NCBI RefSeq assembly: GCF_030272615.1
Contig: NC_081415.1
Coordinates: 416,296,757 to 416,360,756, forward strand
Direction of reading: 5' to 3'
DNA from: Cryptomeria japonica
Lineage: Eukaryota; Streptophyta; Pinopsida; Cupressales; Cupressaceae
DNA: 64,000 nt
In this document: piece after piece, positions 50,520-62,340 of the stretch
Numbering within the stretch: the first letter of the stretch is position 1
Layout: each line of letters starts with the position of its first letter
Translations under genes and position numbers: made by a program
The notes under the pieces: model-generated
Databases searched by the model: none
Seen by the model: only the letters and a program-made list of their open reading frames with translations
Told to the model about the DNA's origin: nothing

Positions 50520-52320
50520 CTAAAATATGTTCAGCTCTATGAGTGACTTTGTGACCGAACAACCCTATAGCTTAGTGCCCTCTTCTCTATGGGTACTAGA
50601 CACTCATACAACATGTGCCAATAAGATATCTCAATCCCTAACTCATATAGGTGATCAGCCATAGCTCTCACACCAATATTTCTACTCCCTACAAAGTACC
50701 TCTAATAAAATTTGATGGCTTATTATGCCATGGCCATAGCCTCATCCCTCTCCACCCGCAAGAGGTCTCTCTCTATAATGGTAATGTCTTGCTTAGTAAT
50801 AAGCGTATCTCACTCTTGTCTCCACTCAAAATTTCATTTCATAAAGGATGCCCTATCCTCAACCCTGTGTCTCATAATTGTACCCAACCGTAGATCTATC
50901 TTTATAACATGACCTTGTAGTGCCTAAATTTGAGCCCTAATAGCCTATGAATCTGATATTTGAGAAACATCATTTCCCACTTGTACTACCTGAATCTCAA
51001 CATCCACCACTTGTATATCAAGCATAGTGACATCATGACCCTCATCTTGGTCATCATCATCACCCTCATTACTAAAACTAGAACCATCGAAGATGAAAGA
51101 ATATGAAGGTGAATCATTTGAAGAGGTACTCTCCTTCATCTCCTCCTCTGTTACCCAAATCTCCTCCACATCAGCATCCATCCCCTCCTCTCTTCCACTT
51201 GTCGTTGGATATGTCCTAATGACTAGGGCATATTGCCTATGTCCACCCTCCCCATCTCATGTTGTTTCATGATGTGGAGCTACGTCTGGACCAACTTATC
51301 TACCATCACCTCCATCACCACCACCATCTCATCTACCTCTCCCCCTAACTCAACATCTTTCTCTACCTCTCTACCCTCCACGTCCACCATCACCTCCCTC
51401 ATCCTATCCACCCCACCCCCCATCAACATCTTGCCCTATCGCATCCATCGACTAATACCACCAATAATAGGCATTGTAGCATATATCAAGGGAGATGATC
51501 TATAAATAACCCACCACATATCATGCTACGGTGTAGTACTCACATCAATCACTACTGACTCCCAAGCCCATTGAATAGGTCACAAACTATAAAACTCAAC
51601 ATATGCCACTTGAAGATTGATGCATGGTCCCCAATCTGTGACTTTCTTTGTAGAATGAGAAAAGTAGGTTGTACCCTATGGAACACCCTAAACCTCACTA
51701 AACTATCTCAAGACTTGATCAAGGAACTATATATCAATGATTCGCTGCAGCCTCACTGTTTAACCGATTAAATAATTCTATTGCCTGCGATATAGAAGGT
51801 GTTGCGCATCATCATCACAATTGGGGCAATCTCTGTATTGTCTCCATGTAAAATGTATTTTCTCCATGTGTCTCTAGATAAATGCACCCAAAAACCTATA
51901 CAAGTAGGGTTTACCTACCTCCAATTGTACATCAACTATAGGCTAAAATATCACAACGTGCTCCCAAGCCCACACTTGTAAAAGCATGATACCACAACTG
52001 ATAGACTAAGCCCCTGGATAAGAAACTAGATGTAACTAATGGGCCAACTTCATTAATATGCACTAACCCAAATCATACACCCTCGTATCGATATCATCAC
52101 CCTTAGTACCCTACGCTACTCGACAGGGAAACCATGGTTTTGTCTATTAGAAACTAATGTGTTGGTGCTCAAATTGAATAAAACAACAATGTGCCTATAA
52201 TCATCAGCCATCAATGTCCTCCATCTGATCTCATACAAGTCGTCCATTCCTGGTGCCTCAAGATCACTCAGATAACTCACAAAGAGTAGCAATCCTAGAT
52301 TGTGGCTCATAGGTCACACT
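50520..52320 (-). pseudogene. Plant-mobile-domain-like (PMD/MAIN-like) protein relic
   Basis: Minus-strand pieces resemble the plant mobile domain of MAIN-like and transposon-linked proteins: LLQVWAWEHVV near 51960, IHFTWRQYRDCPNC near 51830, a VLR-FSEV-GVP segment near 51690, then INLQVAYVEFYS, a WAWESVVID repeat of the first motif and TP-HDMWWVIYR near 51510. A coiled-coil-like tail follows (IIERDLLRVERDEAMAMA near 50760) through an acidic stretch (EGDDDDQDEGHD). Each step needs a stop to be read through, and at least two frame changes occur. In host genes such proteins help silence transposons; many copies are carried by transposons. The assignment rests on motif spacing only. Confidence 0.5.
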
Positions 52321-52355
52321 CTTGTTGTGGATGGGGATTTCTAAGTGTCGAAGAT

Positions 52356-53518
52356 TGTTGGAGTTTGTTCATAGCATATTCTTTTATGTTTTTCATTAAT
52401 GTCAAACCTGATTATCTGGATGGATGTTGGTCCGGATATGTTTTTGGTGTTGGTTGTGTCATTTTATATTAAGGATGGTCTGGAATGCTTTTTGGTGCCC
52501 TCTGTTAATGTTGCAAATTGTATTGCAGTTTAATCGGTCATATTATGTTGGTCTAGATATGTGTTGAAAGATGTGTTGAGATATTAATTTGTGTCTCACC
52601 TTGGCGTGTGGAGTATTTTTCATTATGTGACTGACTAGTTGATTATGTCTACACATTACCATATGTAACACCCTTTGAAGTATGTGTTAGTATGTGTAGA
52701 TTTTTGGATCAATCATGAAAGGATGTATTGTGATATGTTTTGATTCTCTCTTTCTCTTGGAGTGAACTGATCTAAGTATTCTAGGTCTGGGTGGCTTATT
52801 TTGTGTAATGTTGCTTATTCTATTTTGGTTGACTCTTAATTAGGTTTTCAATGTTGTATCTCATATTTAAGATGTGTAGATGAATGAATTGTGTGTGGAT
52901 GAGAAATGAATTGTGTGAAAAGTGCATGTGAGTATTTGCAAGCATATTTTAGTTTTTTATGATACGAAAGTCAGTTTGAGAAGAGATTTGAAGGTGATAT
53001 ATTTTGCAAGGCAGTATGTTGTGATAGGGAAGAATATCAGAGATGTTTGCCATGATGTTAGTTGCTTGATTTAGTTGTTCAAGGAAAATTTCAGGATCAA
53101 GAGAATCCTTCTCAATTTCAATTTAGCTATTTCATTTGTTGTTGATTGAGAGTGATTCCTTTGGAAACAGTCGATATCTTGTCCTAAAGAAGTGTTCTTT
53201 AGTTGTACACGTCATCTTTGTATCTTTCCCAAGGTTGTGCACCTTAGTTCTGAAAGTCTTTCAAGTGTTGGTGCTCCTTGGTTGTATGCCTAAAATTTTG
53301 TAAACGTCGTTATTCATATTATGAGTTGGATTCTCACTGTGGTTTTTCCCTATTTGGGTTTTCCACGTAAATATATTGTTCATGTGTTCATGTGTTAATG
53401 TTTGATGTTTGTGTGGTGATGGTTAATGTGTTATTGCTAAGTAAGTTGATTAATAAAAAAATTTGAAGTTTCAGACTGATTCACCCCCCCCCCCTCTCAA
53501 TCCTACTAGGTGTTCAAT
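52356..53518 (+). repeat. Copia-type LTR, truncated at its end by element III
   Basis: Starts TGTTGGAGTTTG and ends CTGATTCACCCCCCCC, then CTCTCAATCCTACTAGG and TGTTCAATAG, the typical 3' end of plant copia LTRs just before an initiator-Met primer site. The primer site is absent because the gypsy LTR begins six bases later. A 13-base C run lies at about 53483-53495. The rest of this copia element, if present, is beyond the window. Confidence 0.6.
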
Positions 53519-53524
53519 AGTAAG

Positions 53525-54944
53525 TGTAGTAGCATAAATCTGTCCATTTTAATTAAATGAATATTTCATATTTATTTGATTAAAAATACACTAAGCCATC
53601 AGTTAATTAAATTAACATTTAATTAATTCATCTTCAAACATTCTCCTATTAATTAAATAAATTATTCAATTTATTTTAATTAATTCATTAAACCAAATTC
53701 ACAATCAATTAAATGAATAAATCATATTTATTTCATTTAATCCTCTTTCCTCTTTTAAATAAATTAAATCAAACATTTATTTAAATCATTTATCCCCCCC
53801 ACTTACATTTTCCTACAAATGCAACTTGAACACATTTATTGAAATAAATTAATTTATTTTAAATAAAAATCCTATTTTCCCTCACCCACCAAATCCACTT
53901 GCATTCCTAAAACCCCTTCTACATTCTTCTAACCCCTTCCTAATTAGCCTAATCCATCCCCTAATTATTGTCACATTCCTAAGCAACTTGGAGTCACTTC
54001 GCAAAGACTTCAAAGTCTTTGAAAAGCATTTAATGCTTTGTGTGTTCAACAATTTAACCTCCAAAGTCTTCCAAGACCACTAATGGCTCTTACATGACCA
54101 TTTATGGTTATTTCAACTTGTACTCATGTGTCTCCTCAAGCATTTATTGCTTTGACCATGGTTATCCCTTTTGCCTTTGCACAAGAGTTTATCCATTGGA
54201 TAAAAGTTTTATTCTTGGAATAAAGAATTTATTCATTCAACCTAACCTTGACCTTAACTCCCAAGTTAACTCTCAAGTCATGTCAAGCATTTAATGCTTA
54301 TTCCCTCTCCTCTCAACCTATCTCATATTAACACTTGTCATCCTGGGATTGGGTTGAAAGTCCTCACATGGATTGAATACCATTCAATCCTGACCCTTGT
54401 TGAGATTACTCAATCTCAACCATCCATTGCTCCATTTTACCTATAAATAGAGCTCACATTCCTCATTTTCAAATCCTCAAGCATTTTGCATTCATAGTCA
54501 TAATCCTAAAAACTTGTATGCATCTAAGTTATAAAGAATTTTATAGAGCATTTAGCATAAATCACTAATATCTTGTCACTTTGGTTTAAAATAAATCATT
54601 TTAGCATCATAGCATCTAGTATTAGCTTTTTATTTACATTTAGAGGAAATATTTCAATCTCAAACCTTCATAAGCATCCATAGTGCAAAAAGTTGTTGAG
54701 AGCTACACTAGTTTGGAACTTGGAGAGGAGAGGAACAAAGGAGAAGGAGCTAAGAGCGTGTTAGGAGGAATTTGGAGATGCCTCATCATATTTACTTTCC
54801 TAGTTAAATATTCTCTCATGCTTTTAGTATCTCTTTTGATATGCCTGTTTAGAATAATCTTTTATTGCTAACACTAACCTTTTTTGCTCTTGTGTGTGTG
54901 TTGTCTTCGAACAGATTTTCTAACCCCTTTTTTGTAGAGCATCA
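53525..54944 (+). repeat. 5' LTR of gypsy element III
   Basis: Starts TGTAGTAGCATAAATC and is rich in TTAATTAAATGAAT blocks like the LTR of element II. Ends TTTGTAGAGCATCA two bases before the PBS. About 1.42 kb. CCTATAAATAGAGCTC near 54440 is a good TATA box. Confidence 0.7.
54440..54453 (+). promoter_or_regulatory. TATA box in the LTR of element III
   Basis: CTATAAATAGAGC is a near-consensus plant TATA box about 915 bp into the LTR, preceding the presumed R region. Confidence 0.65.
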
Positions 54945-54946
54945 TT

Positions 54947-54962
54947 TGGTGAACCCAGCGTG
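54947..54962 (+). other. Primer binding site of element III
   Basis: TGGTGAACCCAGCGTG begins two bases after the LTR end, normal spacing for gypsy. I cannot name the priming tRNA. It differs from the primer site of element II. Confidence 0.6.
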
Positions 54963-55023
54963 AATCCAAACACCCAAAAACAGTTTTAAAAACACAACTA
55001 ACTTGTTTGCATGTTGAACTTGA

Positions 55024-55230
55024 CACACAGGTCGCGCTTTAGTGCTCTTGATCACGGTGTAGCGCTATTGTAACTTGACATTCTAGCGCTATTGTTTTTA
55101 CAATAACGCTTTTGTCTCAAGTTTAGTACTATTGACCTTTATTTAGCGCTTTTGTAGCTTAAATAGCGCTTTTGTGCTTGTTTTGGGGCTTTTGCATTTG
55201 CTGTCAAAAATTTTCTTCTAGCGCTATTGT
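55024..55230. repeat. Leader array of TAGCGCTATTGT / TAGCGCTTTTGT
   Basis: Exact copies start at 55060, 55084, 55144, 55164 and 55219, with degenerate ones between (TAACGCTTTTGT, TAGTACTATTGA, TAGTGCTCTTGA, GGGCTTTTGC). The core AGCGCT, or TAGCGCTA, is a perfect palindrome. Located about 80 bp after the PBS. Confidence 0.85.
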
Positions 55231-56648
55231 AACAGAACATTGTAAAAAAGATCTTGTAACCGAAAAAGTGATTTTTTTCTTAGGCTTGTGGAAGCCCCCC
55301 TAGCTTTGGATTTTACTAACTATTTGTTTCTTGTGCAGGTCTAAACTAACTCCTTTAAAAAAGAAAAAATTGTTTTTGGTGCTCTAAAAATGAACAAAGG
55401 CAATTTTCCTTTTCTTGCAAGCTAGGATCACTTCTTTTTGGTGCTATAAAATTGAACAAAAATAAACTTTGTTTTCTTGCAAGTTAGGCTTAATTTTTCT
55501 TTTGGTGCTTAAAATCAACAAGGCAAAGGTATTTCTTGCATCAAACTAAAGATTCACAATCAACACTTCCATTTTGGTGCAAATAAAAATTCACAATCCA
55601 CTTGTCTCATTTTGCAAGCGATTTTACTTCAAGCAAAAACGTGTTTTTCAATTCAGTTGACCAGGATTTCAAGTTCCTAGTTTAAAACACATTTTGCCTT
55701 TGAAAGTAAAAAAGAACACCATGATTTTTGGAGCAACATCTCCAAATAGTTAGATCACATTGCAATGACAAGTTAAAAAGAACAAGTGAATTTCGTGTTT
55801 GGCACACTTGTGCAAAAGAGTTGGTCGAGTGGTCCTACTTCTAACACACACTATCCTCTCCCTTGGCTTTCATGGTCCTAGGTGCAAGAGAAAAGTGTTA
55901 GTAACACTCAAAATTTTATCTTTTTAAGAGAGGCCTTCCAAGAGACACATCACTCTTGGGAATGACCTTGCGCGGTAAATCCTTCAAGCCGCTATAGAAA
56001 TCAGGTGAGAGCGAAAGTTGTAGCCTTGGGTATAGCTATTCCTACAGTGTAACTTGCCGAAAGGACAAATGGGCCCCACCACAAGTTACAAGGCTCTTAA
56101 GTGAGTCACTGTAGAATGAACTTATGTCTAAAGACATCAAAAATTACTAAACACCTTTAAGTAGTAGCCCACCCATTCTATTGATTGAGGATATTTGTGA
56201 TATAATTCAGCACAAGAGCATAGATGGTTTTGCTCCCAAGATACTCACCATACATATTTCCTTGAGTAGAAACATAGCTTTTTGAAAAGTCACTTGTGGC
56301 TTGATGAAAGTGGTGACTCCCCCATCATAGGGATCATCTATTTGTTATGCTCGTGCAAGACTTAGTATATCACATCCTTACCTGCCAAGGCGGGATTCAT
56401 AAGGTATGTAGTACCAAAGTCGAAGAAATATCAAGATGTGGGCTGAATTTATCACAACTGGCCATTTGACCTTAGGGATACAAAGTATTTGAAGTGTTTT
56501 CGTTTTAGTCAAGACCAAGTGAAAATTGAGCTGACATCAGGCTTTGGAAAGAAAACACCTAAAATACACCTAAAGGAAAGGGTCATAAGAAGTCCAAGGA
56601 TTGGGTTGATCTAGATCCATACTCATTTGTGCCTTTGAGGCAACATTC
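55231..56648 (+). other. Untranslated leader of element III
   Basis: Non-coding. 55850-56070 is collinear with 27210-27440 of element II. TTTTGGTGC-led phrases recur at about 55370-55575 (TTTTTGGTGCT, TTTTGGTGCTTAAAA, ATTTTGGTGCAAA), a second weak leader repeat. Confidence 0.6.
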
Positions 56649-57149
56649 TTGTGTTTGTGTGCTTGCTTTGTTTTCTTGTCAAAGAAACATCATAAAATTC
56701 AAAAAATCAGAACAAGTGTTCATCCAACCAAAAGATCAAAAACAAAGAGAAGAGTATCAAACTATATGACCATTCTTCACATCTTGAGAAAGAAGAATCT
56801 TCATCAAAACATCAACTTGAAAAGAAGACCATTGAGCTCAAAGGCTTTGATCAAAAGGAGGAAATTCTTCTATCTAAATAGAAAAATCTTTGTCTCTCAT
56901 AGAGCTTTTCTACGTCACATGCGTCTATACCTTCAAGGCAAATCAAACGAATTTGATCCAGAGTCATTGAACCGTAGAGCTTTTATGCAATATAGAGCTT
57001 TGAGTTATCATAAAAACCAAGGAGGCAAGATCAATCCCAACTTCTTCCCAAACATTTGTATCACATACAACGTAGCTCGAGAAATGCCACCAATGCCCGA
57101 AAGAGAAGAGGTAGAATTTGTTCCATTTGTGACACAAAGCTTTTATTAA
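56649..57149 (+). CDS. Leader ORF of 166 codons, function unknown
   Basis: An open frame in the leader, about 430 bp before gag. The product would be strongly basic (RSKTKRRVSNY, LKRRPLSSKALIKRRKFF), with an ending (FDPESLNRRAFMQYRALSY, NICITYNVAREMPPMP) that looks more like real protein than random sequence. There is no counterpart at the same place in element II and no known domain. It may be a short upstream ORF of the element or chance; codon evidence is insufficient. Confidence 0.25.
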   Translation: MCLCACFVFLSKKHHKIQKIRTSVHPTKRSKTKRRVSNYMTILHILRKKNLHQNINLKRRPLSSKALIKRRKFFYLNRKIFVSHRAFLRHMRLYLQGKSNEFDPESLNRRAFMQYRALSYHKNQGGKINPNFFPNICITYNVAREMPPMPEREEVEFVPFVTQSFY

Positions 57150-57576
57150 AGTTAAACATTTCATCCATTTCTCACCTTCATGTCATCACTTCATTTCAAC
57201 TCTCAAAACATTAAGAGGTTCTTGTCCTAAATTCTCTTTTGGATATTGCTTGAAATAAAACACAACAAATCACTTTTAGATTGTTTCTACATCTAGGATA
57301 AGCTCATCCACATATCTACTCAGGTTAAAACTAATCTATGAGTGAATCCTCTCATTACTAGGTAGTTAAGTCTATAACACACCTCAGATTTCTCTAAACC
57401 TTATCACATCAAACCTTATCAAAACACAACAAGCAATTCAAAGAAAGGATTTTGGTCACATCCACCTTTAAGTGCTAGAGATCCATATGTAACACACCAC
57501 ACCAACCATAAATCTTTCATTTCATCAACAACTCATCATCATTTTCACCCAAATTCAACAAAAACTTATAAACAAA

Positions 57577-59098
57577 ATGGCTCATACCCGATCACAGTCA
57601 AGGCAATGAAAAGTAGAAATTGAAGAAGAAGACGAGGAAAATATCAATGAATTTCAAGAAGCACTTGGAGGAAATGCGAATGATGAAAACCCAAGTACTC
57701 CTACTCCTGCAACAATAGAAAGGGCTCAACACAACCCTCTCTTTAACAAACTTTTTGACGAAATACTTAGGAGCAATGTGGATGCTCACTTTTTAAAGCT
57801 TGCTCAAGAAGGAGCCAAACTCCCCTCTGACTTTGATCTTGCGCAACTAAGACAAGCATCAGAACGACAAAGTCGCAATGAGGAAGAAAGAGGTAGAGAT
57901 CACATCAGAAATAACATTCCTCAAGGTAATCCACCACCACCTCCTCCAAATGACAGAGATGTTGTGGCAACAAGTTGAAAATCCCACCCAGCAACTTCAT
58001 AGTGGCGTAAAGACTAATCAATTTTCACTCAATGACATTTTTCCCTATCCCTTTGATAGGAATATTTATATGCCACCTTTTCCATGAGGGTTTGAAACAC
58101 CCAAGTTTGAAAAGTATAGAGGAAAAGGAGATCCTTACGATCATATTAGAGAATTCCATTCAGCTTGCCTCGAAGTGCCATACAACAATACGTACCTCAT
58201 GTGCCTTTTTCCCCAAAGCTTGGGAGGAATAACCACATCATGATTTTCCCAATTACCAGGTGGCATTAGGATATTTGAAGAGCTAGTTCAGAAGTTCTTG
58301 GCACATTACTCTCATAACATTGAATGTGATATCACCATGGCTGATCTTTGTAACACTAAACAAAAACCAGGTGAACTATTCTCAGTCTTCCTACAACAAT
58401 GGCGTCAAATTTCTAGCAAACGTTCTCTTCAGTTACCTGAACAAGAACTAGTGGAAATATTTATTTCCAACTTAAATGAAGAAATGGAGTTTCACCTGGA
58501 TGTCAAAGACACAGACTCTTTCAATGACATGATCACCAAAGGCTTAAAATGTGAGCGGGCTCTCATCAAGAAAGGACTTATCAAAATCTATAATGAGCCA
58601 AAGGATGGTCCTCACCCACGCTTCAATAGTGACAAACCAAGCTTCTGGAACAAAAACAAAAATGTTGTCAACGACGGGGTTGTGGATGCAAGAACTATCA
58701 AAAGTGCAAAACTTGTAGTTTGATTTGCAGGACAGAATCCCCCACCTCAGACTAACATAGTTGCTCCTCCAAATCAAGGCCGCATCACATCTCACAATGA
58801 ACCCAAACTACATCAACAAAAACCAAAGTGAACATACACTCCCTTAGGGGAACCCATCAAAACAGTATTACAACAACTAATTTCTCAAAATCTGGTAACC
58901 CTACCCAAAACATCAAACTATGAACCTCAAGTCAAACCTTCATGGTGGAGGGATACTAAACATTGCGTTTTCCATCAAGGGAGAGGACATAAGACAAGCA
59001 ATTATCACAGATTGAAAGATCTTATTCAGGATCTTATTGACTGAGGTGAAATTGAAATCAATGGACATGACCCAAAGACAACAAACAATGATCATCTT
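57577..59098 (+). pseudogene. Gag of gypsy element III
   Basis: Start at the ATG at 57577 (MAHTRSQSRQ); TGA at 57607-57609 follows as codon 11, then an acidic stretch and a proline-rich loop to 57978. A frameshift near 57965 moves to the frame carrying FSLNDIFPYPFDRNIYMPPF. TGA at 58085 and 58241 interrupt the gag core (GFETPKFEKYRGKGDPYDHI, FLQQWRQISSK, LKCERALIKKGL). Near 58963 a CVFHQGRGHKTSNY segment is the Tat-type zinc knuckle with its last Cys changed to Tyr, and LKDLIQDLID follows. Most stops fit CGA or TGG codons changed to TGA. Gag would form the particle and bind RNA. Confidence 0.85.
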
Positions 59099-59905
59099 AT
59101 GTTTAAAAATCCACTTCCATCACCAGATCAAAGGGGTCCTTCTACTTCAGGGAGAAACACAGATACCACCAATTATACGCAATCCGCGTATAATTATACT
59201 GTGAATCGCCTATACGATGCCAGTGAACAAATTGCAACTATAACCATCAAAAATCCCAGCTCCAGCAATGTTGTTACACGGCGCAGCAAGATTACCATAA
59301 AAGAAGCTCCACAAGGCACCTCATCTATCTCAAAGCAGTATAACCTTGTGGAACAGTTAGACAAAATGCGCACACTGATATCTATCTTAGAGCTATTGCA
59401 CCTATCTCCATCCCATAAAACAATCTTGGATCAAATTCTCCAAGAGGTGTTAGTCCCTGCAAACCTAAATATGGATCAGTTCCAAGCCATGGTTGGAAAT
59501 ATAAAGTCGTCACCTTGTCTCACTTTCTCCGAAAGCGACAACTCTTCCTTCCAGCAACCTCATAACGCTTCACTACACATTGAAGGATTTATCAACCAGC
59601 ATAGGATCAAGGGAGTCTTGATCGATAATGGAGCCAGCCTGAATATTTGTACACTGTAGTTGGTCATAGCTTTGGGATATGCAATAGAATCAGTGGATCC
59701 CCGCAAGAAGATCACAATCAAAGCCTATGACGATGCAGAGCGTTCATCCAAAGGAGCTGTGGTACTACCAATCCGAGTGGGCCCTATGGTGAAGCACATC
59801 ATCTGTCAAGTTCTGGACCTTCCTCTGCCATACAATCTATTGTTAAGAAGACCTTGGATACATGCCATGCAAGCCGTTCCATCCACCTACCATCAGTGTA
59901 TCTAG
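59099..59905 (+). pseudogene. Protease of gypsy element III
   Basis: Open from 59099 to 59659, with a Ser/Thr-rich linker, a NLVEQLDKMRTLISILELL helix and NMDQFQAMVGNI, then HIEGFINQHRIKGVLIDNGASLNICTL. IDNGAS is the aspartic protease active site. A TAG at 59657 splits the domain, and the second part runs 59660-59905 (KKITIKAYDDAERSSKGAVV, VLDLPLPYNLLLRRPWIH, the flap and the LLG-RPW-type motif). Apart from the stop all usual motifs are present. It would process gag and pol. Confidence 0.88.
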
Positions 59906-60146
59906 TTCCCACATAATGGTGTAGAGATCACAATCCTGGGTGATGCAAATCCCTTTGCATATTGTCATAATATCAGTCATCAACCAGAGATTACCGTTCT
60001 TAACAATAGAGAAGCCATCTCCTCCACATCATACATAATTCTAGCCTCTCTTGCCAATTCAAACACCACTATACTCAAGCAAGAAAAGCTTAAGATGAAA
60101 ATAGCAGAGGAAGGTCCTGGGGAATACAATTTGAGTCAACTCTTTT

Positions 60147-60947
60147 GTGTGGGACAAATGCCCACTTCTCCTAGGCAAACCTCGGCGGTTACTTCAACAA
60201 CCACTGATCAAGCCAACATGTCCTTTGACGCCTTTCATCCTAGGGAAGAGTCAAGAAGAAGAAACTAGAGATGAGGACTTAGCAGAATGGATCTATAAGG
60301 ATCCCATCGCCACCGATATGCCGCAAGCTAAGCTTCCCATAGATCAGTATGGTAAAGGCCTTCTCATTATGCAAAGAATGGGTTATGATGGTCAGAGTGC
60401 TTTGGGACCTTGCAAACAAGGAAGACATGAACCGCTGCAACCAGAATTAAATCCCAAGGATAATACAGGCTTAGGCTTTCAAAAGGAGATCCTTCCTAAG
60501 CTCAGATTCAAAGGAAAACCCAGCAAACCACTATATCATCCTATTGCAAAGAGGACACCTTTGATTATAAAAGTAGCATCAAACACCATCGCAACTACCC
60601 CAATGAGGATACAAATCCCAGCACAACCACCCATCCTGCTGTTAATCAAACCAGCAACACCATCAGCAGCGGCAATAACATCAATAGCACCATTAGCAGC
60701 AGCAACTATATCAGAACCCATAGCAGTATCTATGACACCAGTAGTTCCAGCAGAAGCAACAGACTCAACACTACCGACACTCCCCGTATCAAATTCATTG
60801 ATCTCCATCATCCTTCTTGCAGCACCAATCATTTCATCTACAATGGTACATCAACCGGTCACACCCGCAATGTTTAACTCAAAGGACATCCCAGTATGGT
60901 ATAGCAATTGGATACTAGAAAGTGACTCAGAGACTGACTCACATTAA
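60147..60947 (+). CDS. G-patch domain and linker of the element III polyprotein
   Basis: A 266-codon open segment between protease and RT. Codons 68-112 (60348-60482) form a G-patch: QYGKGLLIMQRMGYDGQSALG, then GRHEPLQPELNPKDNTGLGF, with the conserved glycines and aromatic residue. The C-terminal 140 codons are Ala/Pro/Thr/Ile-rich low complexity (TPSAAAITSIAPLAAATI) with no domain. G-patch domains bind RNA or activate DEAH helicases. Element II has the same domain at the same place, so it belongs to the element rather than being captured by this copy alone. Stops before 60147 and after 60947 cut it from its neighbours. Confidence 0.75.
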   Translation: MWDKCPLLLGKPRRLLQQPLIKPTCPLTPFILGKSQEEETRDEDLAEWIYKDPIATDMPQAKLPIDQYGKGLLIMQRMGYDGQSALGPCKQGRHEPLQPELNPKDNTGLGFQKEILPKLRFKGKPSKPLYHPIAKRTPLIIKVASNTIATTPMRIQIPAQPPILLLIKPATPSAAAITSIAPLAAATISEPIAVSMTPVVPAEATDSTLPTLPVSNSLISIILLAAPIISSTMVHQPVTPAMFNSKDIPVWYSNWILESDSETDSH

Positions 60948-61202
60948 TGGGAATTTGATTCCATCCAGCTTAATACTTCAGATGATGAAGACACATCACT
61001 ACCTCCACCTCGCAAAGACATCCCTGTTTACGGAGAAGCACAGATAAAGACCTCTTGGGTTCCTGAGCTGGAAACTTCTTCCACAGACCCTACGTCACAT
61101 CCTACGCCTGATTCTGGCAAGGAGAGTACCATCAACGACCGTCACCATAACATCTTAACCCTCATTGACACATCTAACGAACTTAACCTAATCAATGAGG
61201 TA

Positions 61203-62340
61203 ATGCCCATTATCCATCTTGAACTCATCGAATGGAACCAACCTAATCCCCCATGTCTAGACCTTTTCCAAAATGATGAGGCACTCGTTGACTTTTTGGA
61301 ACTACGGGATAACATACCAAGTGGGGATCACAAAGCCGGATTCGCCATTGAACTTAATAGGGCAGCATACTTTGGGGCGGATGCCAAACCTTTCAGCTGT
61401 AAAAATATAACAATAAAACATGGATCTTCCAGTGAAAACCACACCGTGGCACTGTTTGATCCCACAAAAGTAAAAAGAAAGAGCATATCCAATGGTGAAA
61501 ACCTCTCTGAGGCGACAGTGGATGAAAGGTTTGACATTCTCCCTGCTAGTACACAACAAGAACGATCAACGATTCTCATCGAGGAAACAAAAGAATACAA
61601 CGTAGGGACTCCTAAAACTCCTCACCACATACATCTGGCATCTCTTCTAACTCCAAAGGATCAGCCTAAATTTGTAGAGTTCTTTCAAAAGTGTCAAATC
61701 AACTTTGCATGGTCATATGCAGACATGCTTGGGCTTGATCCTGATTTAGTCATGCATCACCTCACCATAGCAGAAGGAGATAAACCTGTCAAACAGAAGC
61801 TTCGTAAGATGCATCCTCAGATTGCAGTACTAGTCAAAGCAGAACTCAAGAAACTCCTAGATGTTGGTTTCATTAGACCAATTGATTATGCAGATTGGAT
61901 ATCCAATATTGTGCCTGCCGGCAAACCAAATGGGGGCACATACTGCTAGAATGTAATGCCTTTCGGTCTCAAGAATGTAGGAGCAACCTCTCAATGAGAA
62001 ATGACCACCATCTTCCACGACATGATGCATACCATAATGGAAGATTATGTTGATGACTTACTAGCAAAATCGCTCACCAGAGAAGGTCATCTGGACATAT
62101 TAGATAAAATCTTTGATAGACTGGAATAATATCATGTTCGACTCAACCCAAAGAAATGTGTCTTTGAAGTAACCTCAGGGAAGCTTCTAGGATACATTGT
62201 CTCAAGCAAAGGTATTGAGGTCGATCCAGCAAAGGTCAAAGCAATCATGGACATGCCACCTCCAAAGAACATCAGTCATCTAAGGACATTACAAGGACGG
62301 CTACAATCCATCTGAAGATTCATTACACAACTGACAGATA
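61203..62340 (+). pseudogene. Reverse transcriptase of gypsy element III, internal deletion
   Basis: Open 61203-61949: LHHLT-type spacer, VKAELKKLLDVGFIRPIDYADW, ISNIVPAGKPNGGT. The next residues jump straight to YC-stop-NVMPFGLKNVG, whereas element II has about 80 residues between these points, including RDLNK and SLMDGFSWYDQ. The first catalytic Asp is therefore gone. After the jump come DYVDDLLAKS (YVDD), LNPKKCVFEVTSGKLLGYIV and KGIEVDPAKVKAI with stops at 61947, 61995 and in a RLE-stop-YHVRL segment. The deletion join reads GGGGGCACATACTGC, with possible GGGGCA microhomology. Confidence 0.88.

Noticed and set aside
48835..50520. 3' LTR of element II
   Set aside because: Searched by eye for TGTAGACACTT and the TTAATTAAATAAAT blocks; not found.
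52356..53518. LTR of gypsy element III starting here
   Set aside because: The TGTTGGAG start and the CACCCCCCCC...TGTTCAA end are copia-like, and a separate TGTAG gypsy LTR starts at 53525.
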